64,000 nt of DNA from JAKFDI01 sp036676235 (GTDB taxonomy: Bacteria > Pseudomonadota > Gammaproteobacteria > Burkholderiales > Burkholderiaceae_C). Position numbers and translations under genes: made by a program. The stretch is taken from positions 1 to 64,000 of the forward strand of contig JAKFDI010000107.1 in the NCBI GenBank assembly GCA_036676235.1, written 5' to 3'. Below the pieces are notes generated by a model. The model saw only the letters and a list, made by a program, of their open reading frames with translations. It was not told where the DNA came from and ran no database searches. This document shows positions 34,195 through 41,383 of this stretch, piece by piece; within the stretch, counting starts at the first letter, position 1; each line of letters opens with the position of its first letter.

Positions 34195-34641
34195 ATGTCC
34201 AACAACACCCTCCGCCAAGACACCCGCGCCTGGAAGCTGCAGGTCTGGATTTCCTTCGGCACGGCGCTCGTGCTCTGCGCGAGCGGCCTCACCTACCTGC
34301 CCGGCCAAGACCTGGACCGCGCCTTCATGTTCATGGGCTATGTCTTCAGCCTGTCCGCCGCCTTTGCCGTTGCCAAGCATGTGCGCGACAACGAACAGCG
34401 CCGCAGCGACACGCCGCTGTGGGGCCTGGTCGTGTGGGGCGGCTTCGGCCTGGCCGTGGCGCTCACCGCCTGGGGCCTGTGGCGCATGACGATCAACCCG
34501 ACCTACAAGGCCTACCTCGGCGTGAGCTGGCTGTTCCTCGTCTCCACGGTGTTCACGCTCGCCAAGACGCTGCGCGATGCGCACGAGGCGCTGCTGGCGC
34601 GTACCCGCCGCGACGCCGTGGCCATGCGCGACGACGCCTGA
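34195..34641 (+). CDS. YiaA/YiaB-type inner membrane protein
   Basis: A 148-residue membrane protein with about four helices. Two similar helical pairs are seen: WKLQVWISFGTALVLCASGLTYLPGQDLDRAFMFMGYVFSLSAAFAVAKHVRDN, and PLWGLVVWGGFGLAVALTAWGLWRMTINPTYKAYLGVSWLFLVSTVFTLAKTLRD. This repeated FxMGYxFxLxxxFxxAKxxRD arrangement is typical of the YiaAB domain. Function is unknown; in E. coli yiaA is linked to stress responses only loosely. The ATG at 34195 is preferred; an in-frame ATG 11 codons earlier is also possible. Confidence 0.85.
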   Translation: MSNNTLRQDTRAWKLQVWISFGTALVLCASGLTYLPGQDLDRAFMFMGYVFSLSAAFAVAKHVRDNEQRRSDTPLWGLVVWGGFGLAVALTAWGLWRMTINPTYKAYLGVSWLFLVSTVFTLAKTLRDAHEALLARTRRDAVAMRDDA

Positions 34642-34669
34642 TCCTCCTCGACCGAGCCGGAGAAGAACC

Positions 34670-35083
34670 ATGAAGAAACTCATCTCGCTATCCCTCATCA
34701 CCCTGGCCGTGTGCTCGGCCGTGCTGCGCCCCGCTCACGCCCACGGCCCCTCGGAGGCAAGCGCGCTGTCGGCCCTGCCGGTGGCGCTGTCGATGGCCGC
34801 GCCGGTGATGCTGCTGTCGGCCGGCGCGATGCTCACGGTCGTCGCCGTCGAAGCCTCGGCCGAGGGCGCGGTGTGGGTGCTCGAACGCGCCTCCGATGGC
34901 GCGCAGGCCAGCGTCACCTTGAGCGCGCAAGCGGCGGGTGGCCTGTCGGTCGCGGCCGGCACGGCCGTGGTGGTGACCGCCTTCAGCGCCGGCTGGGTGC
35001 TCAGCGCCGCCGGACAGGCGATTGCCTACATCCCGAACGAGATCGGCAAGGCGCTGCTGTACAGCGAGCGCGTGACGCGATGA
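34670..35083 (+). CDS. Small exported membrane protein paired with a DUF2145 protein
   Basis: A 137-residue protein with a signal sequence (MKKLISLSLITLAVCSAVLRPAHAHG) and two further hydrophobic stretches (about residues 38-60 and 96-118), joined by a polar segment VWVLERASDGAQASVTLSAQA. I do not recognise a named domain. GGAGAAGAACC precedes the ATG. Its stop overlaps the start of the DUF2145 gene by 4 bases (ATGA), so the two are made together. Probably in the inner membrane or periplasm. Confidence 0.78.
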   Translation: MKKLISLSLITLAVCSAVLRPAHAHGPSEASALSALPVALSMAAPVMLLSAGAMLTVVAVEASAEGAVWVLERASDGAQASVTLSAQAAGGLSVAAGTAVVVTAFSAGWVLSAAGQAIAYIPNEIGKALLYSERVTR

Positions 35084-35871
35084 GCGGCCTCATGACCTGG
35101 CGTTCGGCACTGGCCGCGCTGCTGATCACCACCGCCGGCGCGGCCCAGGCCGGCCGGTCCTGCGAGGTGCAGCCGCCGAGCGCCCCCAACGTGCAGCGCG
35201 CAATGACGCTGGCCGAGGCCACGGCGAAGCGGCTCGACGCCAGCGGCGCGCAGGTGGTGGTTCTGGCGCGCGTCGGACAGGACCTGCGCAAGTACGGCCA
35301 GCGCTATTCGCACATGGGCCTGGCCTACCGCGACGGCAAGCGCTGGCGGGTGGTACACAAGCTCAACCAGTGCGGCAGCGCCGTGGCCGCGGTGTACCGG
35401 CAGGGCCTCGGCGAATTCTTCCTCGACGACGTGCACGAATACGAGGCCGGCTTTGTGTTGCCGGCGCCCGAGGTGCAGGCGAAGCTGCTGCCGCTGCTGG
35501 CCGACAACACGCGCGTCGCGCAGTTGCACACCGCCGCCTACAGCATGGTGGCCTACCCCTGGGCGCACACCTACCAGCAGTCCAACCAGTGGGCGCTGGA
35601 GACATTGGCGATGTCGCAAGCACCGAACGCGCTCGACCGCGAACGTGCGCAGGCTTGGCTCAAGCTGCAGGGCTATGAGCCGTCGACGTTGAAGCTCGGC
35701 CCGCTCACGCGGCTGGGTGCCCGCATGACCAAGGCCAACGTCGCTTTCGACGACCACCCGAACGACAAGCGATTCAGCGACCGCATCGAGACGGTCACCG
35801 TCGACTCGGTGTTCCGCTGGCTCGCGCGCACCGGTCTCGGCGGCAGCGTGCAGGTGGTGCGCGTGCAATGA
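35080..35871 (+). CDS. DUF2145 periplasmic protein
   Basis: A 263-residue exported protein of the DUF2145 family. Signal peptide is MTWRSALAALLITTAGAAQAGR; the mature part includes VVVLARVGQDLRKYGQRYSHMGLAYRDGKRWRVVHKLNQCGS, a HxGLxxRD-like block that recalls papain-like or NlpC-like folds. HEYEAGFVLP, NQWALETLA and ARMTKANVAFDDHPNDKRFSDRIETVTVDSVFRWL follow. Function is unknown; one could imagine a cysteine- or histidine-based hydrolase from the conserved His residues, but that is weak. It is coupled to the preceding small membrane protein. Confidence 0.85.
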   Translation: MSGLMTWRSALAALLITTAGAAQAGRSCEVQPPSAPNVQRAMTLAEATAKRLDASGAQVVVLARVGQDLRKYGQRYSHMGLAYRDGKRWRVVHKLNQCGSAVAAVYRQGLGEFFLDDVHEYEAGFVLPAPEVQAKLLPLLADNTRVAQLHTAAYSMVAYPWAHTYQQSNQWALETLAMSQAPNALDRERAQAWLKLQGYEPSTLKLGPLTRLGARMTKANVAFDDHPNDKRFSDRIETVTVDSVFRWLARTGLGGSVQVVRVQ

Positions 35872-35936
35872 GTCACGCGCCGCGGCACCCGGTTCGCGAA
35901 CGCCGCATGACAACATCCCGCACGGAGGAGACAACG

Positions 35937-37820
35937 ATGACAACCACCCACTCGAACCAGTTCGCGCTGCTTCGCCAGCGCCGCTTTGCGCCCTTCTTCT
36001 GGACGCAGTTCCTGGGCGCCGCCAACGACAACGTCTTCAAGTTCGCCTTCACGGTGATGGTGACGTATCAGCTGCAGGTGAGCTGGCTGCCGCCGTCGCT
36101 TGCCGGCCTCGTGATCGGCGCGCTGTTCATCCTGCCCTTCCTGCTGTTCTCGGCCACGAGCGGCCAGCTCGCCGATAAATTCGACAAGGCCGCGCTGATG
36201 CGCTTCGTCAAGTGGGCCGAGATCGCCATCATGGCGCTCGCCGGCTGGGGCTTCGCCATGCACAGCGTGCCGCTGCTGCTGGGCTGCGTCTTCCTGATGG
36301 GGCTGCACTCCACGCTGTTCGGCCCGGTGAAGTTCGCCTACCTGCCACAGCACCTGAACGAGCGCGAGCTGACCGGCGGGAACGGCATGGTGGAGATGGG
36401 CACCTTCGTCGCCATCCTGCTCGGCAACGTGGCCGGCGGCCTGCTGATCGCCGTGCCGGAAGTCGGCGCGCAGTACGTCGCCTGGGGCTGCCTCGCGCTT
36501 GCCGTGCTCGGCCGCGTGGTGGTGCAGGGCGTGCCGGCTTCGCCCTCGGTCGACCCGAGCCTGCGCATCAACTGGAACCCGGTGAGCGAGACCTGGCGCA
36601 ACCTCAAGCTGGCCTACGGCAACCGCGTGGTGTTCCGCTCGCTCATGGGCATCTCGTGGATGTGGTTCTTCGGCGCGGTGTTCCTGTCGCAGTTCCCGGC
36701 CTTCGCGAAAGAGGTGCTGCACGGCAACGAGCAGGTGGCCTCGCTGCTGCTCGTCGTGTTCTCGATCGGCATCGGCGTCGGCTCGCTGCTGTGCGAGCTG
36801 CTGTCGCGCCGGCATGTGGAGATCGGCCTCGTGCCCATGGGCGCGATCGGCATGAGCGTGTTCGCGATCGACCTGTACTTCGCTTCGCGTGCGCTGCCGC
36901 CGGCCGACGCGCTGACGCTTGCGCAGTTCATCGCCGCGCCCGCGCACTGGCGCGTGCTGGCGGATCTCGCGTTGCTGTCGCTCTTCGCCGGCCTGTACAG
37001 CGTGCCGATGTACGCGCTGATCCAGTTGCGCTCGGCGCCCAGCCACCGCGCCCGCATCATCGCGGCCAACAACATCCTCAACGCGCTGTTCATGATCGCG
37101 AGCTCGCTCGGCGTGGGCGCGCTGCTGTCGGCCGGCTTCACCATTCCGCAGGTGTTTCTCGTCGTCGGCGTGCTCAACGCGGTGGTCGCGCTCCACATCT
37201 TCCTGCTGGTGCCCGAGTACCTGCTGCGCTTCGTCGCCTTCATCGCCACACGCTGCATCTACCGCTTCAAGGTGCGCGGCGACGAGCACATCCCGTCGCA
37301 GGGCGCGGCCATCCTGGTGTGCAACCACGTGAGCTTCGTCGACGCGGTGCTGCTGATGGCGGCGAGCCCGCGGCCGATCTTCTTCGTGATGGACCACCGC
37401 ATCTTCCGTTTCCCGGTGCTGGGCTGGCTGTTCAAGCTCGCGAAGGCGATCCCCATCGCGCCGCAGCGCGACGACCCCGCCGCTTACGAACAGGCCTTCG
37501 TGCAGGCACGGGCGGTGCTGTCGGCCGGCCACCTGCTGTGCATCTTTCCCGAGGGCGCCATCACGCGCGACGGCTCGCTCGGCGAGTTCAAGGGCGGCGT
37601 GATGAAGCTGCTGGAGACGCATCCGGTCCCGGTGGTCCCGATCGCGCTGCAGAACCTGTGGGGCTCGTTCTTCTCGCGCGTGGACGGCGCGGCGATGACG
37701 CGGCCTTTCCGCCGCGGTCTGTTCACCCGCGTGGGCGTTGTGGCCGGCGCCGGTGTGGCGGCGCAGTCAGCCACGCCGCAGTTGCTGCGCGAGCGGGTCG
37801 GCGCCTTGCTTGCGAGTTGA
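35937..37820 (+). CDS. LplT-like lysophospholipid MFS transporter fused to an acyltransferase
   Basis: A 627-residue fusion. The N-terminal MFS part (about residues 1-410, some 12 helices) begins FAPFFWTQFLGAANDNVFKFAFTV, the LplT signature, with FGPVKFAYLPQHL. The C-terminal PlsC-like part (about 425-610) has NHVSFVD, the HX4D catalytic motif, and FPEGAITRDG, the phosphate-binding motif. It probably flips and re-acylates lysophospholipids. The AMP-binding acyl-ACP ligase domain present in longer homologues and in E. coli Aas is absent. GGAGGAG lies before the ATG at 35937; two earlier in-frame ATGs lack such a site. Confidence 0.92.
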   Translation: MTTTHSNQFALLRQRRFAPFFWTQFLGAANDNVFKFAFTVMVTYQLQVSWLPPSLAGLVIGALFILPFLLFSATSGQLADKFDKAALMRFVKWAEIAIMALAGWGFAMHSVPLLLGCVFLMGLHSTLFGPVKFAYLPQHLNERELTGGNGMVEMGTFVAILLGNVAGGLLIAVPEVGAQYVAWGCLALAVLGRVVVQGVPASPSVDPSLRINWNPVSETWRNLKLAYGNRVVFRSLMGISWMWFFGAVFLSQFPAFAKEVLHGNEQVASLLLVVFSIGIGVGSLLCELLSRRHVEIGLVPMGAIGMSVFAIDLYFASRALPPADALTLAQFIAAPAHWRVLADLALLSLFAGLYSVPMYALIQLRSAPSHRARIIAANNILNALFMIASSLGVGALLSAGFTIPQVFLVVGVLNAVVALHIFLLVPEYLLRFVAFIATRCIYRFKVRGDEHIPSQGAAILVCNHVSFVDAVLLMAASPRPIFFVMDHRIFRFPVLGWLFKLAKAIPIAPQRDDPAAYEQAFVQARAVLSAGHLLCIFPEGAITRDGSLGEFKGGVMKLLETHPVPVVPIALQNLWGSFFSRVDGAAMTRPFRRGLFTRVGVVAGAGVAAQSATPQLLRERVGALLAS

Positions 37821-37972
37821 TGGTGCCCCGGCCGCGGCGTACCGCGGCCACCCCCGAGGGGTTGCTCAGCCGGCTTGGGGCTGAGCCCCGCGGCTCCAGG
37901 GCGAAGAGGCGTGCCTCCGGCGCGCCGCGGCCGGCAAGGCGGCCCGGCGCTCGGCTGAGCGGGCGCCCGCAC
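37821..37972 (+). repeat. Type B GC-rich repeat after the MFS-acyltransferase gene
   Basis: It starts immediately after the stop codon with CGGCCGCGGCGTACCGCGGCC, a stem, then CCCCCGAGGGG, GCTCAGCCGGCTTGGGGC and CTCCAGGGCG, ending in CGCTCGGCTGAGCGGGCGCC. It shares its core GCTCAGCCGGCTTGGGGC with the element at 52452-52530 and, less well, 51735-51815. Orientation follows the upstream gene. Confidence 0.65.
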
Positions 37973-37996
37973 AATGCCGGCCCAGGAGATGCACCG

Positions 37997-38671
37997 ATGC
38001 CCTTGAACCTCAGCCGCGCCGCCCTTGTCCGCATCCTGCCCTTCGGGCTCTTCATGCTGCTGCTCGCGTTGCGCGGGGCCGTTGCCGGCAACGCCGGCAT
38101 CGACGCACGCTGGATTTACGGCCTGAACGTGCTGCTGGTCGGCGGCCTGCTGCTGTGGCTGCGGCGCGAGTACGGCGAGCTGGTGCGCCAGTTGGCACCC
38201 AACACGCGCGAACTGCTGCTGGCCATCGCCGTGGGTTTCATCGTCTTCGTGCTCTGGATCTCGCTGGACGCGCCGTGGATGGCGCTCGGCGAACCGACCG
38301 CCAGCTTCGTGCCGGTCGACGCGGCCGGCCAGTTGATCTGGCCGCTGGTCGCCGTGCGCTGGATCGGCGCCACGCTGGTGGTGCCGGTGATGGAGGAGCT
38401 GTTCTGGCGCTCGTTCCTGATGCGCTGGGTCGACAACGTGCGATTCGAGGCGGTGATGCCGCAGCGCACGACGCTGAAAGCCATCGTGCTTTCCACCTTC
38501 GTCTTCACGCTCGCGCACACCCTGTGGCTGGCGGCCGCGATTGCGGGCCTCGCCTACGCGTGGCTCTATGTGCGCACCGGAAAGCTGTGGGTGCCCATCG
38601 TTGCGCATGCCGTCACCAACGGCGTGCTGGGCGTGTGGGTGGTGGCGACGGGGAACTGGGCGTTCTGGTAG
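37997..38671 (+). CDS. CPBP-family intramembrane protease (CAAX-like)
   Basis: A 224-residue membrane protein with about seven helices and the Abi/CPBP motifs: MEELFWRSFLMRW (EExxxR, about residues 132-144), FVFTLAHTLW (catalytic-site His) and IVAHAVTNGVLGVWV (HxxxN). These glutamic/His residues line the active site of Rce1-like intramembrane proteases. Some members are linked to exosortase (EpsH) loci, but no exosortase gene is present here. Substrate unknown. The start is the ATG at 37997, preceded by GGAGATGCACCG. Confidence 0.9.
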   Translation: MPLNLSRAALVRILPFGLFMLLLALRGAVAGNAGIDARWIYGLNVLLVGGLLLWLRREYGELVRQLAPNTRELLLAIAVGFIVFVLWISLDAPWMALGEPTASFVPVDAAGQLIWPLVAVRWIGATLVVPVMEELFWRSFLMRWVDNVRFEAVMPQRTTLKAIVLSTFVFTLAHTLWLAAAIAGLAYAWLYVRTGKLWVPIVAHAVTNGVLGVWVVATGNWAFW

Positions 38672-38765
38672 CCGCTTTGCCGCTGCGAAATGACCGATGC
38701 GGTGCTTGCGCCTCAAAGAACGCGCCGCGATGATTGCGGCCGGTACCGCCCGCAACACCACCACC

Positions 38766-38993
38766 ATGCCAACCACACTCGAACTCGTCCAGATCGACAA
38801 CGAAGTCGGAGTGATGCTGCCCGAGGCGCTGCTGGCGCGGCTCAAGCTGGAAGCTGGTGACCCGGTGTTCCTCGTAGAGACACCCCAAGGCATGCACCTG
38901 ACGCCCTACGACCCTGACTTCGCGTCCAAGGTAGACGCGGCCCGCGAGATCATGCGCAGGCGTCGCGATACGCTGCGCGGTCTTCCGGACTGA
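38766..38993 (+). CDS. Lone AbrB/MazE-type antitoxin
   Basis: A 75-residue protein with a swapped-hairpin AbrB domain: TTLELVQIDNEVGVMLPEALLARLKLEAGDPVFLVETPQGMHLTPYDPDF, then a C-terminal helix (ASKVDAAREIMRRRRDTLRGL). In related modules this antitoxin is followed by a Doc/Fic-type or PIN toxin. Here only 39 bases separate it from the opposing tgt gene and no toxin frame exists, so it is an orphan: a solitary regulator, or a remnant of a module that lost its toxin. An upstream in-frame ATG would add 24 residues with no family similarity. Confidence 0.82.
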   Translation: MPTTLELVQIDNEVGVMLPEALLARLKLEAGDPVFLVETPQGMHLTPYDPDFASKVDAAREIMRRRRDTLRGLPD

Positions 38994-39032
38994 CCGAACG
39001 TCGACGAGGCGCACGCGATTTGTACGCCTGCG

Positions 39033-40160
39033 CTACACCCCTCGCGCTCGATCCTCGGCAAACCGCTTCGCGAACGCCGCGAACGTTCCGTCATCCAGCG
39101 CCTCGCGCACCTCGCGCATCAGGTTCAGGTAGTAATGCAGGTTGTGGATGCTCGCAAGCATCGGCCCGAGCATCTCGCCGCAGCGGTCGAGGTGGTGCAG
39201 GTAGGCGCGGGAAAAGCGCGCACAGCATTCGCAGGCGCAGGTCTCGTCCACCGGCCGTTCGTCGGTCTTGTGGCGCGCGTTACGCAGCCGCAGATCGCCG
39301 AAGCGGGTGAACAGGTGGCCGTTGCGTGCGTTGCGCGTGGGCATCACGCAGTCGAACATGTCGATGCCGGCGGCCACGCCGTCGATCAGGTCTTCGGGGG
39401 TGCCGACGCCCATCAAGTAGCGCGGTTTGGTCGAAGGCAGCTTCGGTCCGATGTGGCGCAGCACGCGCAGCATGTCGGGCTTGGGCTCGCCAACGCTCAG
39501 GCCGCCGATGGCGTAGCCGGGAAGATCGAGCGCGGCCAGCCCCGCCAGCGATTCATCGCGCAGGTGCTCATGCATGCCGCCCTGCACGATGCCGAAGAGT
39601 GCGTTGGGGTTCTCGCCGCGCGCGAACTCGTCCTGGCAGCGTTTCGCCCAGCGCAAGCTCAGCTCCATCGACGTGCGCGCTTCGCGTTCGGTGGTGAGGT
39701 GCCCCTTGGTTTCGTACGGCGTGCATTCGTCGAACTGCATGACGATGTCGCTGTTCAGCACACGCTGGATCTGCATGCTGGTCTCGGGCGTGAGAAAGAG
39801 CTTGTCGCCGTTGACGGGCGAGGCGAACTTCACGCCCTCCTCGCTGATCTTGCGCATCTCGCCCAGGCTCCACACCTGGAAGCCGCCGCTGTCGGTGAGG
39901 ATGGGCTTGGTCCAGCCCTCGAAGCGGTGCAGGCCGCCGAACTGCTGCAGCACCTCGATTCCGGGCCGCAGCCACAGGTGGAAGGTGTTGCCGAGGATGA
40001 TCTGCGCGCCCATCGCTTCCAGCGATTGCGGCATCACGCCCTTGACCGTGCCATAGGTGCCCACCGGCATGAAGATCGGCGTCTCGACGACGCCGTGGTT
40101 GAGCGTGAGGCGGCCGCGGCGCGCGTGGCCTTCGGTCTTCAGAACATCGAAATTGAGCAT
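39033..40160 (-). CDS. tgt: Queuine tRNA-ribosyltransferase
   Basis: A 375-residue enzyme that exchanges guanine-34 for preQ1 in GUN-anticodon tRNAs, part of queuosine synthesis. Markers are LNFDVLKTEGHARRGRLTLNHGVVETPIFMPVGT, ILTDSGGFQVWSLG (first catalytic Asp), FGIVQGG, YAIGGLSVGEP, GIDMFDCVMPTRNARNG (nucleophilic Asp) and the zinc site CACECCARFSRAYLHHL. Length is standard. The start is the ATG at 40160; a longer open frame upstream is not conserved. queA is located 6.7 kb away, not adjacent as in many genomes. Confidence 0.97.
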   Translation of the reverse strand: MLNFDVLKTEGHARRGRLTLNHGVVETPIFMPVGTYGTVKGVMPQSLEAMGAQIILGNTFHLWLRPGIEVLQQFGGLHRFEGWTKPILTDSGGFQVWSLGEMRKISEEGVKFASPVNGDKLFLTPETSMQIQRVLNSDIVMQFDECTPYETKGHLTTEREARTSMELSLRWAKRCQDEFARGENPNALFGIVQGGMHEHLRDESLAGLAALDLPGYAIGGLSVGEPKPDMLRVLRHIGPKLPSTKPRYLMGVGTPEDLIDGVAAGIDMFDCVMPTRNARNGHLFTRFGDLRLRNARHKTDERPVDETCACECCARFSRAYLHHLDRCGEMLGPMLASIHNLHYYLNLMREVREALDDGTFAAFAKRFAEDRARGV

Positions 40161-40201
40161 CGCGGAATTGTCGCAGGCACCCTGCGGCAAGACCGCGCAG
40201 A

Positions 40202-41317
40202 TCAGAACGTGAAGGCCCAGCCCAGCGTCACATCGCGCGAGTGCGCGCCCGAGCCGAAGCGGTCGGCGCCGAAGCGCAGTCGCAGGCCTTCCCACGCGAG
40301 CGATACCGTGGCACGGCGCTCGTGGAAGCGCCAGCCGAGCCCGAGGTCGATGCTGCCGAAGCGCTGCCCCCAGCCGACCGACGGCAGCGCGCCGAAGCCC
40401 GGCAGCCAGTCCGTTGCGGCCTCGAAGCGGCCGTAGCCATTCGATTCCCAGCTCGCCTTCAACGCCCATTTCGGGGCCAGCCGCGCGGTGCGCCCCGACT
40501 GGTTGTACTGCCCCTGGATCAGCGGCTCGTAGATGACGAAGCCGTCGGCGTCGTAGCTCTGCGTGAAGCTCGACAGCCGCGCGTCATCCTGTGGCACGCC
40601 GCTCCAGCGCAGCCAGCCGAGGTCGCGCATCGCCACGCTGATGGCCACCTGCGGCCCCTGCCAAGTGATCTCGCCGCCGAGCAGCAAGCCGAGCCCGTGC
40701 GAGCCGAAGGCCTGGCGGAACGGAAAGTCGAGCCGGTCGCTGGTTTCGGTCGATCGCACATCGAAGCTGTAGCCGCGCGTGGCGACGTCGTAGCTCACCG
40801 GCCCGTTGATTTCGCGCTCGCGCCAGCGGGCGAGCGAGAGCAGTTGCACCGACAGCTTCGCGTCCCAGGCATCCGCCACCTTGAAGGCGCGGGCGGCTTC
40901 GAGTCCCGCGCCGCTGAAGGCGCGGAAGTCGACCTCGGTGTTCCAGTGCCGGTCGCGGTCGGCAGGTGCCACGCGGGCAAGCTGCGCCGCGAGTTCGAGC
41001 GCATCGCGGTTGGCGATGAGCGTGGCGCTGCTGCGCGCGAGCAGGCTCCAGGTCCAGGCGCCCTGCGTGCGGCTGGCGCGGATCTCGTCCTCCACATACG
41101 CCAGGCTGCGGCCCGAGCGCGCGCGCAGGCGATCGAGGTCGTCGCTGTCGAGGTCGGCGAGCGGCACCGGATCGCTGTGGCGATCGGCGCGGATCGAGAG
41201 TTCCCACACGGGTGCATCGGTCCGATCGACGGCGAGTGTGGCCGCCGGCCCGCACAGCGCCGCCGCAGCCAGCAGCGCCCGCGCGAGCGCATTGGGAATA
41301 GTCATTCGTTCGGTCAT
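40202..41317 (-). CDS. Exported beta-rich protein, probably an outer-membrane barrel
   Basis: A 371-residue protein with a signal peptide (ANALARALLAAAALCGPAATLAVD-like region, ending near residue 31). The rest has alternating strands rich in aromatic residues: GAWTWSLLARSS, RHWNTEVDFRAFSG, GLGLLLGGEITWQGPQVAISVAMRDLGWLRW, KWALKASWESNGYGRFEAAT, SIDLGLGWRFHERRATVSLAWEGLRLRFG. The final residues are DVTLGWAFTF, with terminal Phe as in many barrels. Function unknown. The ATG at 41317 is chosen; 41305 is also possible. The TTG at 41335 lies inside the T tract of the upstream terminator and is not a start. Confidence 0.75.
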   Translation of the reverse strand: MTERMTIPNALARALLAAAALCGPAATLAVDRTDAPVWELSIRADRHSDPVPLADLDSDDLDRLRARSGRSLAYVEDEIRASRTQGAWTWSLLARSSATLIANRDALELAAQLARVAPADRDRHWNTEVDFRAFSGAGLEAARAFKVADAWDAKLSVQLLSLARWREREINGPVSYDVATRGYSFDVRSTETSDRLDFPFRQAFGSHGLGLLLGGEITWQGPQVAISVAMRDLGWLRWSGVPQDDARLSSFTQSYDADGFVIYEPLIQGQYNQSGRTARLAPKWALKASWESNGYGRFEAATDWLPGFGALPSVGWGQRFGSIDLGLGWRFHERRATVSLAWEGLRLRFGADRFGSGAHSRDVTLGWAFTF

Positions 41318-41330
41318 CGGCGCGAAGAGA

Positions 41331-41360
41331 AACAAAAAGGGGTCCGGCGTGCCGGACCCC
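41331..41360 (-). terminator. Rho-independent terminator of the lipoprotein gene
   Basis: On the reverse strand a perfect 9-bp stem (GGGGTCCGG / CCGGACCCC, 41352-41360 with 41339-41347, loop 4 bases) is followed by TTTTTGTT (41338-41331). It lies 24 bases after the lipoprotein stop and just before the barrel-like gene, so the latter needs its own promoter or read-through. It is the clearest intrinsic terminator in the window. Confidence 0.88.
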
Positions 41361-41383
41361 GCAAGGTCACCCGCTGATCTCGA

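Noticed and set aside
35673..37622. 649-residue open frame opposite the MFS-acyltransferase gene
   Set aside because: His/Gln/Arg-rich translation with no domain; the other strand has all family motifs.
41317..41335. TTG start for the barrel-like gene at 41335
   Set aside because: The TTG lies in the T tract of the terminator; ATG codons at 41317 or 41305 give a normal signal peptide.
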